Origin: Pirellulales bacterium
GTDB lineage: Bacteria > Planctomycetota > Planctomycetia > Pirellulales > Thermoguttaceae
Direction of reading: 5' to 3'
Length of the DNA stretch: 11,746 nucleotides
Assembly: GCA_030605745.1 (NCBI GenBank)
Contig: JAUWHT010000318.1
Coordinates: 1 to 11,746 of the forward strand
Shown: piece after piece, positions 1-6,063 of the stretch
How positions within the stretch are numbered: the stretch's first letter is position 1
Layout of the letters: each line of letters opens with the position of its first letter
Notes under the pieces: generated by a model
The model's database searches: none
The model's input: the letters and a program-made list of their open reading frames with translations, nothing else
Told to the model about the DNA's origin: nothing
Translations under genes and position numbers: made by a program

Positions 1-100
1 CCGGGAGAGGGTTAGGGTGAGGGTTATTCGGCAAGAAACCCCCGCTATTTGCGGTGTGATCCATGCCGCCCTCACCCTCTGCCCCTCTCCCAAAGGGAGA
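1..100. repeat. Inverted G/C-run repeat (planctomycete-type intergenic element)
   Basis: Positions 3-23 carry four GGG runs separated by 3-base loops (AGA, TTA, TGA). Positions 69-91 carry the near-complement, with CCC runs in the same order and only a 2-3 base difference in the middle. The two arms flank a 45-base spacer, which itself holds a small CCGC/GCGG hairpin at 42-54. A separate tight hairpin lies at 86-100 (TCTCCC, AAA, GGGAGA). Each arm is a canonical G-quadruplex motif, on opposite strands. The element sits inside the hicA frame. It may extend left of the window. Confidence 0.65.
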
Positions 101-154
101 TTTAAAACACGTTCTAAGAACCTGACGCGATTTGGTCGACGGCCACCGGGTCAT
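1..154 (-). pseudogene. hicA toxin remnant, interrupted by an intergenic repeat
   Basis: An ATG at 154 overlaps the hicB stop as ATGA, the usual coupling of TA genes. The first ~18 codons translate as MTRWPSTKSRQVLRTCFK. This fits the N-terminus of HicA mRNA interferases (M-T-x-L-P-x-x-x-x-R-x-V-L-R, the first strand and helix of the dsRBD-like fold). From about position 100 downwards the frame is a G-rich repeat and reads low-complexity Gly/Glu/Pro residues. The glycine-serine-histidine catalytic segment expected around residues 25-35 is absent. The frame stays open to the window edge, so the final length is unknown. I infer that a repeat insertion or deletion removed the toxin's catalytic part. 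The HicA match is short and rests on position and phase as much as on residues. Confidence 0.55.
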
Positions 155-366
155 GTTGGCACTGCAAACAGCTCATCGAGTTCCGGTATTGACTCACCAT
201 GCTCGAGGCGATCGGCAATCACGCGGAGGGCAAGGGCCTCAACCTTCGAAATTCCTTCCTCGCGCGTCTGCCCGTACACCATAACACCAGGCAGATCAGG
301 CACTTCGGCAATCCACCGACCATCTTCTTCGCACTCGATCTTGATCTTCATGTCAGGTTCATCCAC
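151..366 (-). CDS. hicB: HicB-family antitoxin, short form
   Basis: This small protein matches the HicB antitoxin fold. It opens with a strand MKIKIE and continues EEDGRWIAEVPDLPGVMVYG, then a TREE helix start and a long helix (KVEALALRVIADRLEHG). The conserved D-G-x-W-x-A-x-x-P-x-x-P-G core is clear. HicB normally binds and neutralises the HicA mRNA interferase and often autoregulates the operon. This copy has no C-terminal helix-turn-helix or ribbon-helix-helix extension, so direct DNA binding is doubtful. The GTG at 366 gives 71 residues, while an ATG at 351 gives 66 and starts exactly at the first strand, so 351 is the likelier start. Neither has a strong Shine-Dalgarno. The gene begins 16 bases after the accA stop and ends in an ATGA overlap with the broken hicA, so the antitoxin appears orphaned. 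Confidence 0.85.
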   Translation of the reverse strand: MDEPDMKIKIECEEDGRWIAEVPDLPGVMVYGQTREEGISKVEALALRVIADRLEHGESIPELDELFAVPT

Positions 367-382
367 TTCACAAGATACTCGA

Positions 383-1429
383 TTACAGGTCGACTGCCAC
401 GGGCTGGGCAGCCTTTTCCGCTTCCGGCTGCTGTGGCTGCTCGGCGGGTGCCTGCTGTTCTGGCCCGGCGGATTCCAGGAAGACGCCCATCCGGCGGAAC
501 TTCTCGTAGCGCTCTTGCAGCAGTTGGTCGATTGGCCGTCCTACCAGTTCGCGGAGGTAGTTTCTTAGGTGCAATTTCAGCTTGCTGGCCATCCGGTGGT
601 GGTCGCGATGGGCACCGCCGAGCGGCTCGCGAATCACGTCGTCGACTACCCCCAATTTCAGCAGGTCCTTGGAGGTCATTTTCAGGGCCTCTGCGGCCTG
701 TTCTTTGAAGGTGTGACTTTTCCACAGGATGCCGGCGCATCCTTCGGGACTGATGACTGAGTAGTAGGCGTGTTCGAGCATGGAGACGCGGTCGCCCACG
801 CCGATCCCGAGCGCCCCGCCGGAGCCACCCTCGCCGATGACCACGCAGATGATTGGCGTGGGCAGCCGCGACATCTCGAACATCGAATTGGCAATCACCT
901 GGGCCTGTCCGCGTTCCTCGGCACCGATCCCCGGATGCGCGCCGCCGGTATCGATCAGGCAAATCACCGGCATGTGGAACTTGGCGGCCAGGCGCATCTT
1001 GCCGATGGCCTTGCGGTAGCCTTCCGGGTGTGCAAAGCCGTAGTTACAGGTGCTCCGCTCCTGGAGCGTTCTGCCCTTTTGATGCCCGACCACCATCACC
1101 CTGTAGGTATCCAACTTGGCCCAACCGGTGCGGATTGCCCGATCGTCACCAAAACACTTGTCGCCGTGCAACTCGATGAACTCATCGAATACCAGTTCGA
1201 GGTAATCGGTGGTCATCGGCCGGTCCGGATGCCGGGCGACCTCTACAGTCTGCCACGGCTTTAAGTGACCGTAGATTTTCTTTTTCAGCTCGATCAGTTC
1301 GCGTCGCAGTCGGCGGATCTCGTTGCGGACCTCCGGGGTCTGCTGTGGCTTGGCCTCGAGCTTTTCCAGTCGGGCTTCCAACTCGTAGATCGGCCGTTCG
1401 AACGAGAGCCGGTGGCTAGTTCCAGCCAT
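383..1429 (-). CDS. accA: Acetyl-CoA carboxylase carboxyltransferase subunit alpha
   Basis: AccA pairs with AccD to move the carboxyl group from carboxybiotin (on AccB) to acetyl-CoA, giving malonyl-CoA for fatty-acid synthesis in the cytoplasm. The 348-residue product shows the family in order: an N-terminal helix (FERPIYELEARLEKLE, ~10-25), RHPDRPMTTDYLELVFDEF (66-84), the crotonase-fold segment NYGFAHPEGYRKAI (129-142), IDTGGAHPGIGAEERGQ (159-175), the oxyanion-hole stretch GEGGSGGALGIG (199-210) and SPEGCAGILWK (227-237). I chose the ATG at 1429 because family similarity starts there; an in-frame upstream start at 1480 would add 17 unmatched residues that translate a hairpin repeat. Ribosome-site match is weak. 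The last ~28 residues are a Gln/Glu/Pro/Ala-rich tail beyond the usual ~320-residue enzyme. hicB follows after 16 bases. The enzyme looks intact. Confidence 0.96.
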   Translation of the reverse strand: MAGTSHRLSFERPIYELEARLEKLEAKPQQTPEVRNEIRRLRRELIELKKKIYGHLKPWQTVEVARHPDRPMTTDYLELVFDEFIELHGDKCFGDDRAIRTGWAKLDTYRVMVVGHQKGRTLQERSTCNYGFAHPEGYRKAIGKMRLAAKFHMPVICLIDTGGAHPGIGAEERGQAQVIANSMFEMSRLPTPIICVVIGEGGSGGALGIGVGDRVSMLEHAYYSVISPEGCAGILWKSHTFKEQAAEALKMTSKDLLKLGVVDDVIREPLGGAHRDHHRMASKLKLHLRNYLRELVGRPIDQLLQERYEKFRRMGVFLESAGPEQQAPAEQPQQPEAEKAAQPVAVDL

Positions 1430-1461
1430 GAGAGTTTGCTTATATTGGATCGTATGGTTTC

Positions 1462-1489
1462 GTTTAGCCGCCGCGTCCACGCGGCGTGG
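1462..1489. repeat. Short hairpin repeat beginning GTTTAGCCGC
   Basis: GTTTAGCCGC at 1462-1471 runs into a perfect 8-base inverted repeat, CGCCGCGT (1469-1476) and ACGCGGCG (1479-1486). The opening ten bases equal the start of the left arm at 7309, where they are also followed by a GC hairpin. I read these as members of one dispersed intergenic repeat family. This copy sits in the 135-base gap between accA and the kinase gene. Confidence 0.5.
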
Positions 1490-1564
1490 TCACAATGTAT
1501 TTCCTCGGCCCCGTCGGCCGGTTGTTTGCAGTAATAGCGTCCCATGGCTGAAATGTTACTTAAC

Positions 1565-2428
1565 TTACGTCTCTTCCGGCGGCCGCGGAGTGATCTTGAA
1601 AACCCTGTGCATGCGGAATTCCGTGAGGAAATCGTTTACCGATTTGGGTCGTGCAGCCGGGTCCTTGGCCATGGCCCGGCGGACCAACTGGGCAAACCCC
1701 GGCGTGATGTTCCCGTCGACCGCCTCCAACGACGGAGGCGGCGCCTTTAGGTGCTTTCTGAGCAGCTCATTCGCATTAACCCCCGTATAGGGGGGCTTGC
1801 CGGACACCAACTCATGGATTGTGCAGCCAAAACTGTACACGTCGGCCCGGCAGTCCAATACCGCACCACGAATTTGCTCCGGCGCCATGTAGCTGCGGGT
1901 CCCCTGCACTTTCGACTTGGAAGCCAGCAACTTACCCAAGCCCTGCCTGCTGCGGCAAGCCAGGGCGAAATCGATTAGCTTCACCCCGCCGTCGTCGGCC
2001 ACCAGGAAGTTGTCGGGTTTGACGTCGCGGTGGACCCAGCCCTGCTGGTTGAAATAGCCCAGGCCCTCGGCGGCCTGCTCGACAATCTTCGGCAGCAGGT
2101 GGGCGATCTTGTCGATCCCCTGCTGTATCCTCTGCTTCATGTTCGGCGCGGAAAACCACTCTATCGCCAGGTACGGACTGCCACGGTCGGTGTCGTACTC
2201 GTAGACGCGGATGATCTGCTGGTGGATCACCTTCTGACCGACCGTGTGCTCCCACCGCAAATAGCCCACGTGCTCTCGTGTGCGACGATACTCCTGCTTC
2301 AAGGTTTTTATACCGAAAAGCCGTTGCTTCCCGTCGTGATAGGCCTGCCAGATCTGGGTTGCCTGGCCGGTATGCACGACGTTCAACAGCCGATAGGGAC
2401 CGATATTGGCTGGTGCTGCCGGTGCCAT
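1565..2428 (-). CDS. Cytoplasmic Ser/Thr protein kinase, minimal single domain
   Basis: The 287-residue product is a Hanks-type kinase domain and little else. Visible elements are the ATP lysine in GIKTLK (K41), a likely helix-C glutamate (E60), the catalytic loop HRDVKPDN (133-140), the metal-binding motif as DFA rather than DFG (153-155), the activation segment end GTRSYMAPEQ (176-185), ADVYSFG (195-201) and the helix-I arginine before Pro (R260). The glycine-rich loop is degenerate: HTGQAT (19-24) keeps only one of three glycines. No transmembrane segment, PASTA, WD40 or other sensor domain follows, unlike many PknB-type proteins, so it is probably soluble. It starts 16 bases after the glycosyltransferase stop, suggesting co-transcription. 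The substrate is unknown. HRD, Lys and Asp residues are kept, so activity is plausible. Confidence 0.9.
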   Translation of the reverse strand: MAPAAPANIGPYRLLNVVHTGQATQIWQAYHDGKQRLFGIKTLKQEYRRTREHVGYLRWEHTVGQKVIHQQIIRVYEYDTDRGSPYLAIEWFSAPNMKQRIQQGIDKIAHLLPKIVEQAAEGLGYFNQQGWVHRDVKPDNFLVADDGGVKLIDFALACRSRQGLGKLLASKSKVQGTRSYMAPEQIRGAVLDCRADVYSFGCTIHELVSGKPPYTGVNANELLRKHLKAPPPSLEAVDGNITPGFAQLVRRAMAKDPAARPKSVNDFLTEFRMHRVFKITPRPPEET

Positions 2429-2444
2429 GGGAATGGGACTCGCT

Positions 2445-3626
2445 TCAGCTTTCAGCTTTCAGTATTCGGTGATCCGCAAGCAACTCCGCGTATAATGCCC
2501 GAAGCCGGCCCGTCATCCGCTCGTGACGGAAAGTCTCGGTGAAGCGGCGACGGCCTTCGGACCCCAGACGGTCCCGCAAGGCCGGATCAATCACCAGCTC
2601 GTTCAACGCGGCAGCCATTTCCTTCACACTCTCGGGCGGCAAGAGATACCCCGTTCGGCGGGAAATCACGACTTCTCGGGCACCATCTACATTATAGCTG
2701 ACCACTGGCTTGCCGGCAATCAGGGCCTGTGGTAGCACCCGGGCAAGCCCCTCTCGCAGACTGGCGTGAACCACGATGTCCATTGCCCCAATCAACTCTG
2801 GGATCTTCTCCGGGCTCACCAATCCCGTTAGGTGGAAATGATCTTCCAGTCCCGCCTCGGCAATCTGCCGGCACAACCGCTGCCGCAGCCCCCCGTCACC
2901 GACAAGCAAGAACCGCACGCTCGGCTCAGCGCTGACCAGTTGCTCTGCCGCCCGAATCAAGTACTGGTGCCCCTTCAGATGGAACAGCCGGGCGATCTTG
3001 CCGATCACCACGTGTTCCGGGCGGTAGCCCAACTGGCGTCGCACACGGTCGCGGTACTGGGCGGAGTGCAGAAAGGGCTCGACTTCCATGCCGCTGTAGA
3101 CGGTGGTGAACTTCTCCCGCGGTGCGACGCCCGCACCGACCATTAGTTCGGTCATCGCGTCGGCCACGCTGACCATTGCATGGCAGCGTTGTGCGGCCCA
3201 GCGTTCGCAGGCCCGAAACACCGCCCGGGCCCCCCTGCCCTGGTACGGATGGAACGGCGCCCCGTGCACGGTATGCACGACTGCCGGGGTGCCCAGCGAC
3301 CAAGCGGCCGCCCGGCCCAAGATGCCGCCCTTAGCGCTGTGGGTATGCACGACGTCGGGCCGGAAGTCGCGCAGTGCTCGCTTGATCCGGCGGTAACTGG
3401 CTAAGTCTCGCCACGGATGGATCGGGCGCCGTAGTGAGTCGATCAATTCCACCGGCACCCCCCCTGCCCTGACCCGATCAAGCAGGCTTCCCTCCGGTCC
3501 CAGCGGCGGTCCGGTGATCAACAGCACCTGGTCGCCGTACTCGCGCATCAGGTCCTCGCAGCAGAGCACGGCATTTTCCTGTGCCCCGCCGAGGATCAGT
3601 CGAGTAATGATATGGGCGATTCGCAT
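2445..3626 (-). CDS. GT4-family glycosyltransferase
   Basis: This is a GT-B fold retaining glycosyltransferase, expected to move a sugar from a nucleotide-sugar donor to an envelope or exopolysaccharide acceptor at the cytoplasmic membrane face. With the ATG at 3626 it has 393 residues. The N-terminal half shows MRIAHIITRLILGGAQENAV (1-20), the acceptor-side DVVHTHSAKGGILGR (91-105) and HTVHG (118-122). The C-terminal donor half shows GKIARLFHLKGHQYLI (209-224), FLLVGDGGLR (239-248), HLTGLV (265-270) and REGLARVLPQALIAGKPVV (291-309). The EX7E motif is E292 with Gln at position 300. An earlier in-frame start at 3737 is rejected because its extra 37 residues translate a terminator hairpin. A weak promoter-like pair (TTGACC, 18 bases, TATCGG) lies at 3663-3692. 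The kinase gene follows after 16 bases. The acceptor cannot be told. Confidence 0.9.
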   Translation of the reverse strand: MRIAHIITRLILGGAQENAVLCCEDLMREYGDQVLLITGPPLGPEGSLLDRVRAGGVPVELIDSLRRPIHPWRDLASYRRIKRALRDFRPDVVHTHSAKGGILGRAAAWSLGTPAVVHTVHGAPFHPYQGRGARAVFRACERWAAQRCHAMVSVADAMTELMVGAGVAPREKFTTVYSGMEVEPFLHSAQYRDRVRRQLGYRPEHVVIGKIARLFHLKGHQYLIRAAEQLVSAEPSVRFLLVGDGGLRQRLCRQIAEAGLEDHFHLTGLVSPEKIPELIGAMDIVVHASLREGLARVLPQALIAGKPVVSYNVDGAREVVISRRTGYLLPPESVKEMAAALNELVIDPALRDRLGSEGRRRFTETFRHERMTGRLRALYAELLADHRILKAES

Positions 3627-3689
3627 AGGCGAGGAGTTAGGGGCGAGGATTAAAGGACATAACCGATACAGTACAGGTAGCCTACGGGT

Positions 3690-3735
3690 CAACAACAAAG
3701 GGCCCCCGCGCCGGAAGAATCCGGTACGAGGGCCC
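3690..3735 (-). terminator. Rho-independent terminator of the TIGR03000 gene
   Basis: A 15-base-pair stem joins 3700-3714 (GGGCCCCCGCGCCGG) to 3721-3735, with two mismatches and one G-T pair, around the loop AAGAAT. Read on the minus strand it is followed by TTTGTTGTTG. It lies about 24 bases past the stop of the TIGR03000 protein gene and before the glycosyltransferase start, so the two are probably separate transcripts. Confidence 0.75.
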
Positions 3736-3758
3736 ATTCCCCGACCAGCGCAAGCAGC

Positions 3759-4538
3759 TTACCAGCTTGACGCTAACTCCTCGGTCGCGGTAGCGTTGAA
3801 GCCGAAGGCCACCGCCTCACGTGCCCCGGCAGTCAGTATAACCGCGCGAACGTCTTCCAGCCGCTGGCCGTCGCGGACCAGCTCGGCGCGAATCTCGTAC
3901 TTGTAGCTGAAGCCCGGCTTCAGCCCGTAGGAAATATACTGTCGCCGGCTGCCTATGCTCCGGGTCACCAGTCCGTTGATCGTAACCTTCGCGTCGTACG
4001 GAACGTAGATGGTCAGCAGGCCACTGTTTGCGCGGGTCGGCACCACACTGGTCTCGGGCGTAGTGGCCGGCTCGGGCTCTAACCCGGGTATTGTGGCCGG
4101 TGGCTCGGCCGGCGGTGCGGCTGCGGGCTCTGCCGGCGCCGTATCGACCACGGGCTTCTTCGCCGGCGTGGGGACAGCCTTCTCGGCCGGAGCAGTCGTG
4201 ACGTCACCGACAAAGACGCCCTCGCAGCACACATTATAGCAGCAGGTGTCGTAGCAGTAGTAGCTCGGGTAGCAACACGCCCAACTTCCGCAATACCAGC
4301 GGTACGGACCGAAAAGCAACCGGCGAATCGGGCCGGGTCGCAGCCCGACATAGCAACCGCCATAGCTGTAGCAGCACGGGTCATAGCTGACCGAGTGCCA
4401 CGGCGTGTAACAACACCCCCAAGCTGCCGGACGGTAGCAACCCCACCACGAACAGGCGTCCGCTTCGGAAGCACCCATTCCCAGCGTTGTCGCTACAACC
4501 GCGCCAACCAACAACAACTTCCAGCTTGATCGAAACAT
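3759..4538 (-). CDS. Secreted Cys/Tyr-rich protein with TIGR03000 domain
   Basis: The 259-residue product starts with a signal peptide (MFRSSWKLLLVGAVVATTLG, cleavage probably after ADA at 28). The mature N-terminus (29-105) is extraordinarily rich in aromatic residues and cysteine: I count 15 Cys, including five CC pairs, 13 Tyr and 6 Trp. A Pro/Ala/Glu linker follows (~114-165). Residues 173-247 match the planctomycete TIGR03000 domain: LLTIYVPYDAKVTINGL, TRSIGSRRQYIS, GLKPGFSYKYEIRAE and a final AGAREAVAFGF strand. The domain's function is unknown; a beta-sandwich-like surface module is a fair guess. The cysteines could form a disulfide-crosslinked coat or bind metal, which is inference. 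AAGGAG lies 10 bases before the ATG. A candidate promoter is at 4593-4620 and a strong terminator follows, so this looks like a single-gene transcript. Confidence 0.88.
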   Translation of the reverse strand: MFRSSWKLLLVGAVVATTLGMGASEADACSWWGCYRPAAWGCCYTPWHSVSYDPCCYSYGGCYVGLRPGPIRRLLFGPYRWYCGSWACCYPSYYCYDTCCYNVCCEGVFVGDVTTAPAEKAVPTPAKKPVVDTAPAEPAAAPPAEPPATIPGLEPEPATTPETSVVPTRANSGLLTIYVPYDAKVTINGLVTRSIGSRRQYISYGLKPGFSYKYEIRAELVRDGQRLEDVRAVILTAGAREAVAFGFNATATEELASSW

Positions 4539-4592
4539 CTGACTCAGACTCCTTTTAATAGAGTAAACGGAATACCCATTACGCTTCCATTT

Positions 4593-4620
4593 AGCATACC
4601 AAGCCTAGCACGAAAATCAA
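4593..4620 (-). promoter_or_regulatory. Candidate sigma70-type promoter for the TIGR03000 gene
   Basis: On the minus strand TTGATT (4615-4620) and TATGCT (4593-4598) are 16 bases apart, with a TTGG immediately before the -10. The start codon lies about 55 bases downstream, preceded by AAGGAG. This rests on pattern match only. Confidence 0.4.
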
Positions 4621-4730
4621 GCGGGCTGGGAAGACCTGCTGGATTTCGGGACTTGCGAAAAACGGAGGATATCGACGCAACCGATTGCTGCATAACGATT
4701 TAGGTTGAGTACCCCCCAAACCACCGTGAT

Positions 4731-4752
4731 CCCACGGACCGCAGTCCGTGGG
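4731..4752. repeat. Perfect 9-base-pair hairpin
   Basis: CCCACGGAC (4731-4739) and GTCCGTGGG (4744-4752) pair perfectly around the loop CGCA. There is no T-run on either side, so it is a poor terminator. It may be a dispersed REP-like repeat or an operator between the divergent genes. Confidence 0.55.
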
Positions 4753-4803
4753 CGTTTCACGCAAGTGGTAGACTTTCCCCTCTGAATTTCCCTGCCGATG
4801 GCC

Positions 4804-4809
4804 TATAAT
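4804..4809 (+). promoter_or_regulatory. Candidate -10 box upstream of rodA
   Basis: TATAAT matches the sigma70 -10 consensus exactly and stands 50 bases before the GTG start of the SEDS gene. No good -35 hexamer is seen at 16-18 bases upstream, so the call is tentative. Confidence 0.35.
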
Positions 4810-4859
4810 TCGGCCCCTTTGCTGGATCTTCCCCTTCTTTCACAGCCGGGTGAACTCAG

Positions 4860-5993
4860 GTGAAACCTGCCGTTTGGGCCCGCCGGTTGCCGTGGTCGAT
4901 CGTGGCGGTCGCCGCGGGATTGGTCTGCCTGGGCTGGCTGGGGATTGTCCGATACGAGGAACTGGCCGAAGGCAGCGGCCGCTTCTTCCGCCAGCAGGTG
5001 GTCTGGTCCGTGCTGGGGCTGGCGGCCATGCTGGGGCTGTCGATCCCCAACTACCGCATCGTTTGCCGGTACAGCTATCTACTATTCTTGGCATCGCTAG
5101 TTCTGTTGTTGTTGGTCTATTTCTTCCCGGCGGTCAACAACGCCAATCGCTGGATTCGCCTCGGCCCGGTGGGCATGCAGCCCTCCGAGTTTGCCAAGGT
5201 GGCCTTCGTGTTGGCCCTGGCGAGGTACTTGATGTACCGCGAGAATTACCGACGGTTACGGGGGCTGGCAGTTCCGCTGGCCTTGACGATGCTACCTGTG
5301 CTGCTGATCCTCCGCGAGCCGGACCTTGGCACGGCGACCGTTTTTCTGCCGGTGTTGTTCGTGATGCTGTTTGCAGCCGGGGCCAAGCGTAGCGATCTGG
5401 TCTGGATCATGCTGGCCGGGCTGCTGATCACACCGTTGTTGTGGACCCAGATGAGCCGTGAGCAGAAGTCGCGCGTGACCGCCCTGTTTGAACAACCTGC
5501 CCCGGGCCAAAGACCGAGCGACGACGCATACCACCTGTACCAGGCCAAGCGGATGCTGGCGCTGGGGGGCGTCTGGGGGAGTTCCATCTGTGCCCGGCCG
5601 ACCGACGATCCGGCTGCCTACCACCTACCCGAGGCCCGGGGCGATTTCGTCTTCTGCGTATTGGGCGAGCGGTTCGGACTGCCGGGACTGGCCGTGGTGC
5701 TGGGTTTGTTCGGCCTGCTGGTGTGGCGCGGACTGGCGATTGCTGCGGCCACCCGGGAACCGTTCGGGCGGTTGGTGGCTGCGGGCGTAGCAACGTTGGT
5801 GGCGGTAGAAGTCTTGATCAACACCGCGATGACCGTGGGTCTGTTGCCGATCACCGGTCTGTCGTTGCCGTTGGTCGGCTACGGCGGCTCAGGGCTGCTG
5901 GCCCACGCAATCGCACTGGGCCTGGTATTGAACATCGGCCTGCGACCGGGCTACGAGGTAACCAACGAGCCGTTTCGGTACGTGGTGGAATAG
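4860..5993 (+). CDS. rodA: SEDS-family peptidoglycan glycosyltransferase, RodA-like
   Basis: SEDS proteins polymerise lipid II into glycan strands in the cytoplasmic membrane, partnered by a class B PBP. The 377-residue product has about ten hydrophobic segments and the family motifs NRWIRLGPVGMQPSEFAK (96-113), LREPDLGTATVF (151-162), PEARGDFVFCVLGERFGLPG (257-276) and NTAMTVGLLPITGLSLPLVGYGGS (321-344). D262 in the GDFVF motif corresponds to the essential Asp of the large extracellular loop in B. subtilis RodA. The PITGLSLP wording and N-R-W-I-R favour RodA over FtsW, but no neighbouring pbp2, mreB, mreC or mreD gene is present to confirm it. The start is GTG at 4860 with only a weak ribosome site. 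The stop TAG runs directly into a G-quadruplex motif. Confidence 0.88.
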   Translation: MKPAVWARRLPWSIVAVAAGLVCLGWLGIVRYEELAEGSGRFFRQQVVWSVLGLAAMLGLSIPNYRIVCRYSYLLFLASLVLLLLVYFFPAVNNANRWIRLGPVGMQPSEFAKVAFVLALARYLMYRENYRRLRGLAVPLALTMLPVLLILREPDLGTATVFLPVLFVMLFAAGAKRSDLVWIMLAGLLITPLLWTQMSREQKSRVTALFEQPAPGQRPSDDAYHLYQAKRMLALGGVWGSSICARPTDDPAAYHLPEARGDFVFCVLGERFGLPGLAVVLGLFGLLVWRGLAIAAATREPFGRLVAAGVATLVAVEVLINTAMTVGLLPITGLSLPLVGYGGSGLLAHAIALGLVLNIGLRPGYEVTNEPFRYVVE

Positions 5994-6025
5994 GGGTCAG
6001 GGGCGAGGGATTAGGGGCAAGGGGG
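5993..6025 (+). other. Putative G-quadruplex motif at the rodA stop
   Basis: Five G-runs occur in 33 bases: 5993-5996, 6000-6003, 6007-6009, 6014-6017 and 6021-6025, separated by TCA, CGA, ATTA and CAA. This meets the standard G3+ with short-loop definition with a run to spare. The first G is the last base of the rodA TAG stop, so the motif would be at the very start of the rodA 3' UTR. A related stretch, GGGGCGAGGATTA, lies just upstream of the glycosyltransferase gene near 3640. Confidence 0.6.
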
Positions 6026-6043
6026 TGGCAATTTATTGCCACC
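6024..6043. terminator. Hairpin between convergent rodA and pcm
   Basis: GGTGGCAA (6024-6031) and TTGCCACC (6036-6043) form a perfect 8-base-pair stem with loop TTTA, placed between two convergent stops (5993 and 6064). No clear T-run follows in either direction, so termination strength is uncertain, but the position suits a bidirectional terminator. Confidence 0.45.
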
Positions 6044-6063
6044 TTAAGCGGCGCAAGCGGCTA

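Larger units (their letters stand above)
4539..4859. other. Divergent intergenic region, 321 bases
   Basis: No coding frame is credible here. It holds the candidate promoter of the TIGR03000 gene on the minus strand, a perfect hairpin at 4731-4752, and a consensus TATAAT at 4804-4809 facing rodA. The remainder (about 4621-4730) shows nothing I recognise. Confidence 0.7.

Noticed and set aside
1..100. CRISPR-like or telomere-like array from the G-run repeat
   Set aside because: There are only two arms in inverted orientation, with no regular direct repeats or spacers, so neither reading fits.
1430..1480. N-terminal extension of accA from 1480
   Set aside because: The 17 added residues translate a hairpin repeat and have no AccA counterpart; the family starts at the ATG at 1429.
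5428..5793. Minus-strand Pro/Arg-rich frame within rodA
   Set aside because: Antisense shadow of a conserved membrane protein; composition is typical of off-frame GC-rich DNA.
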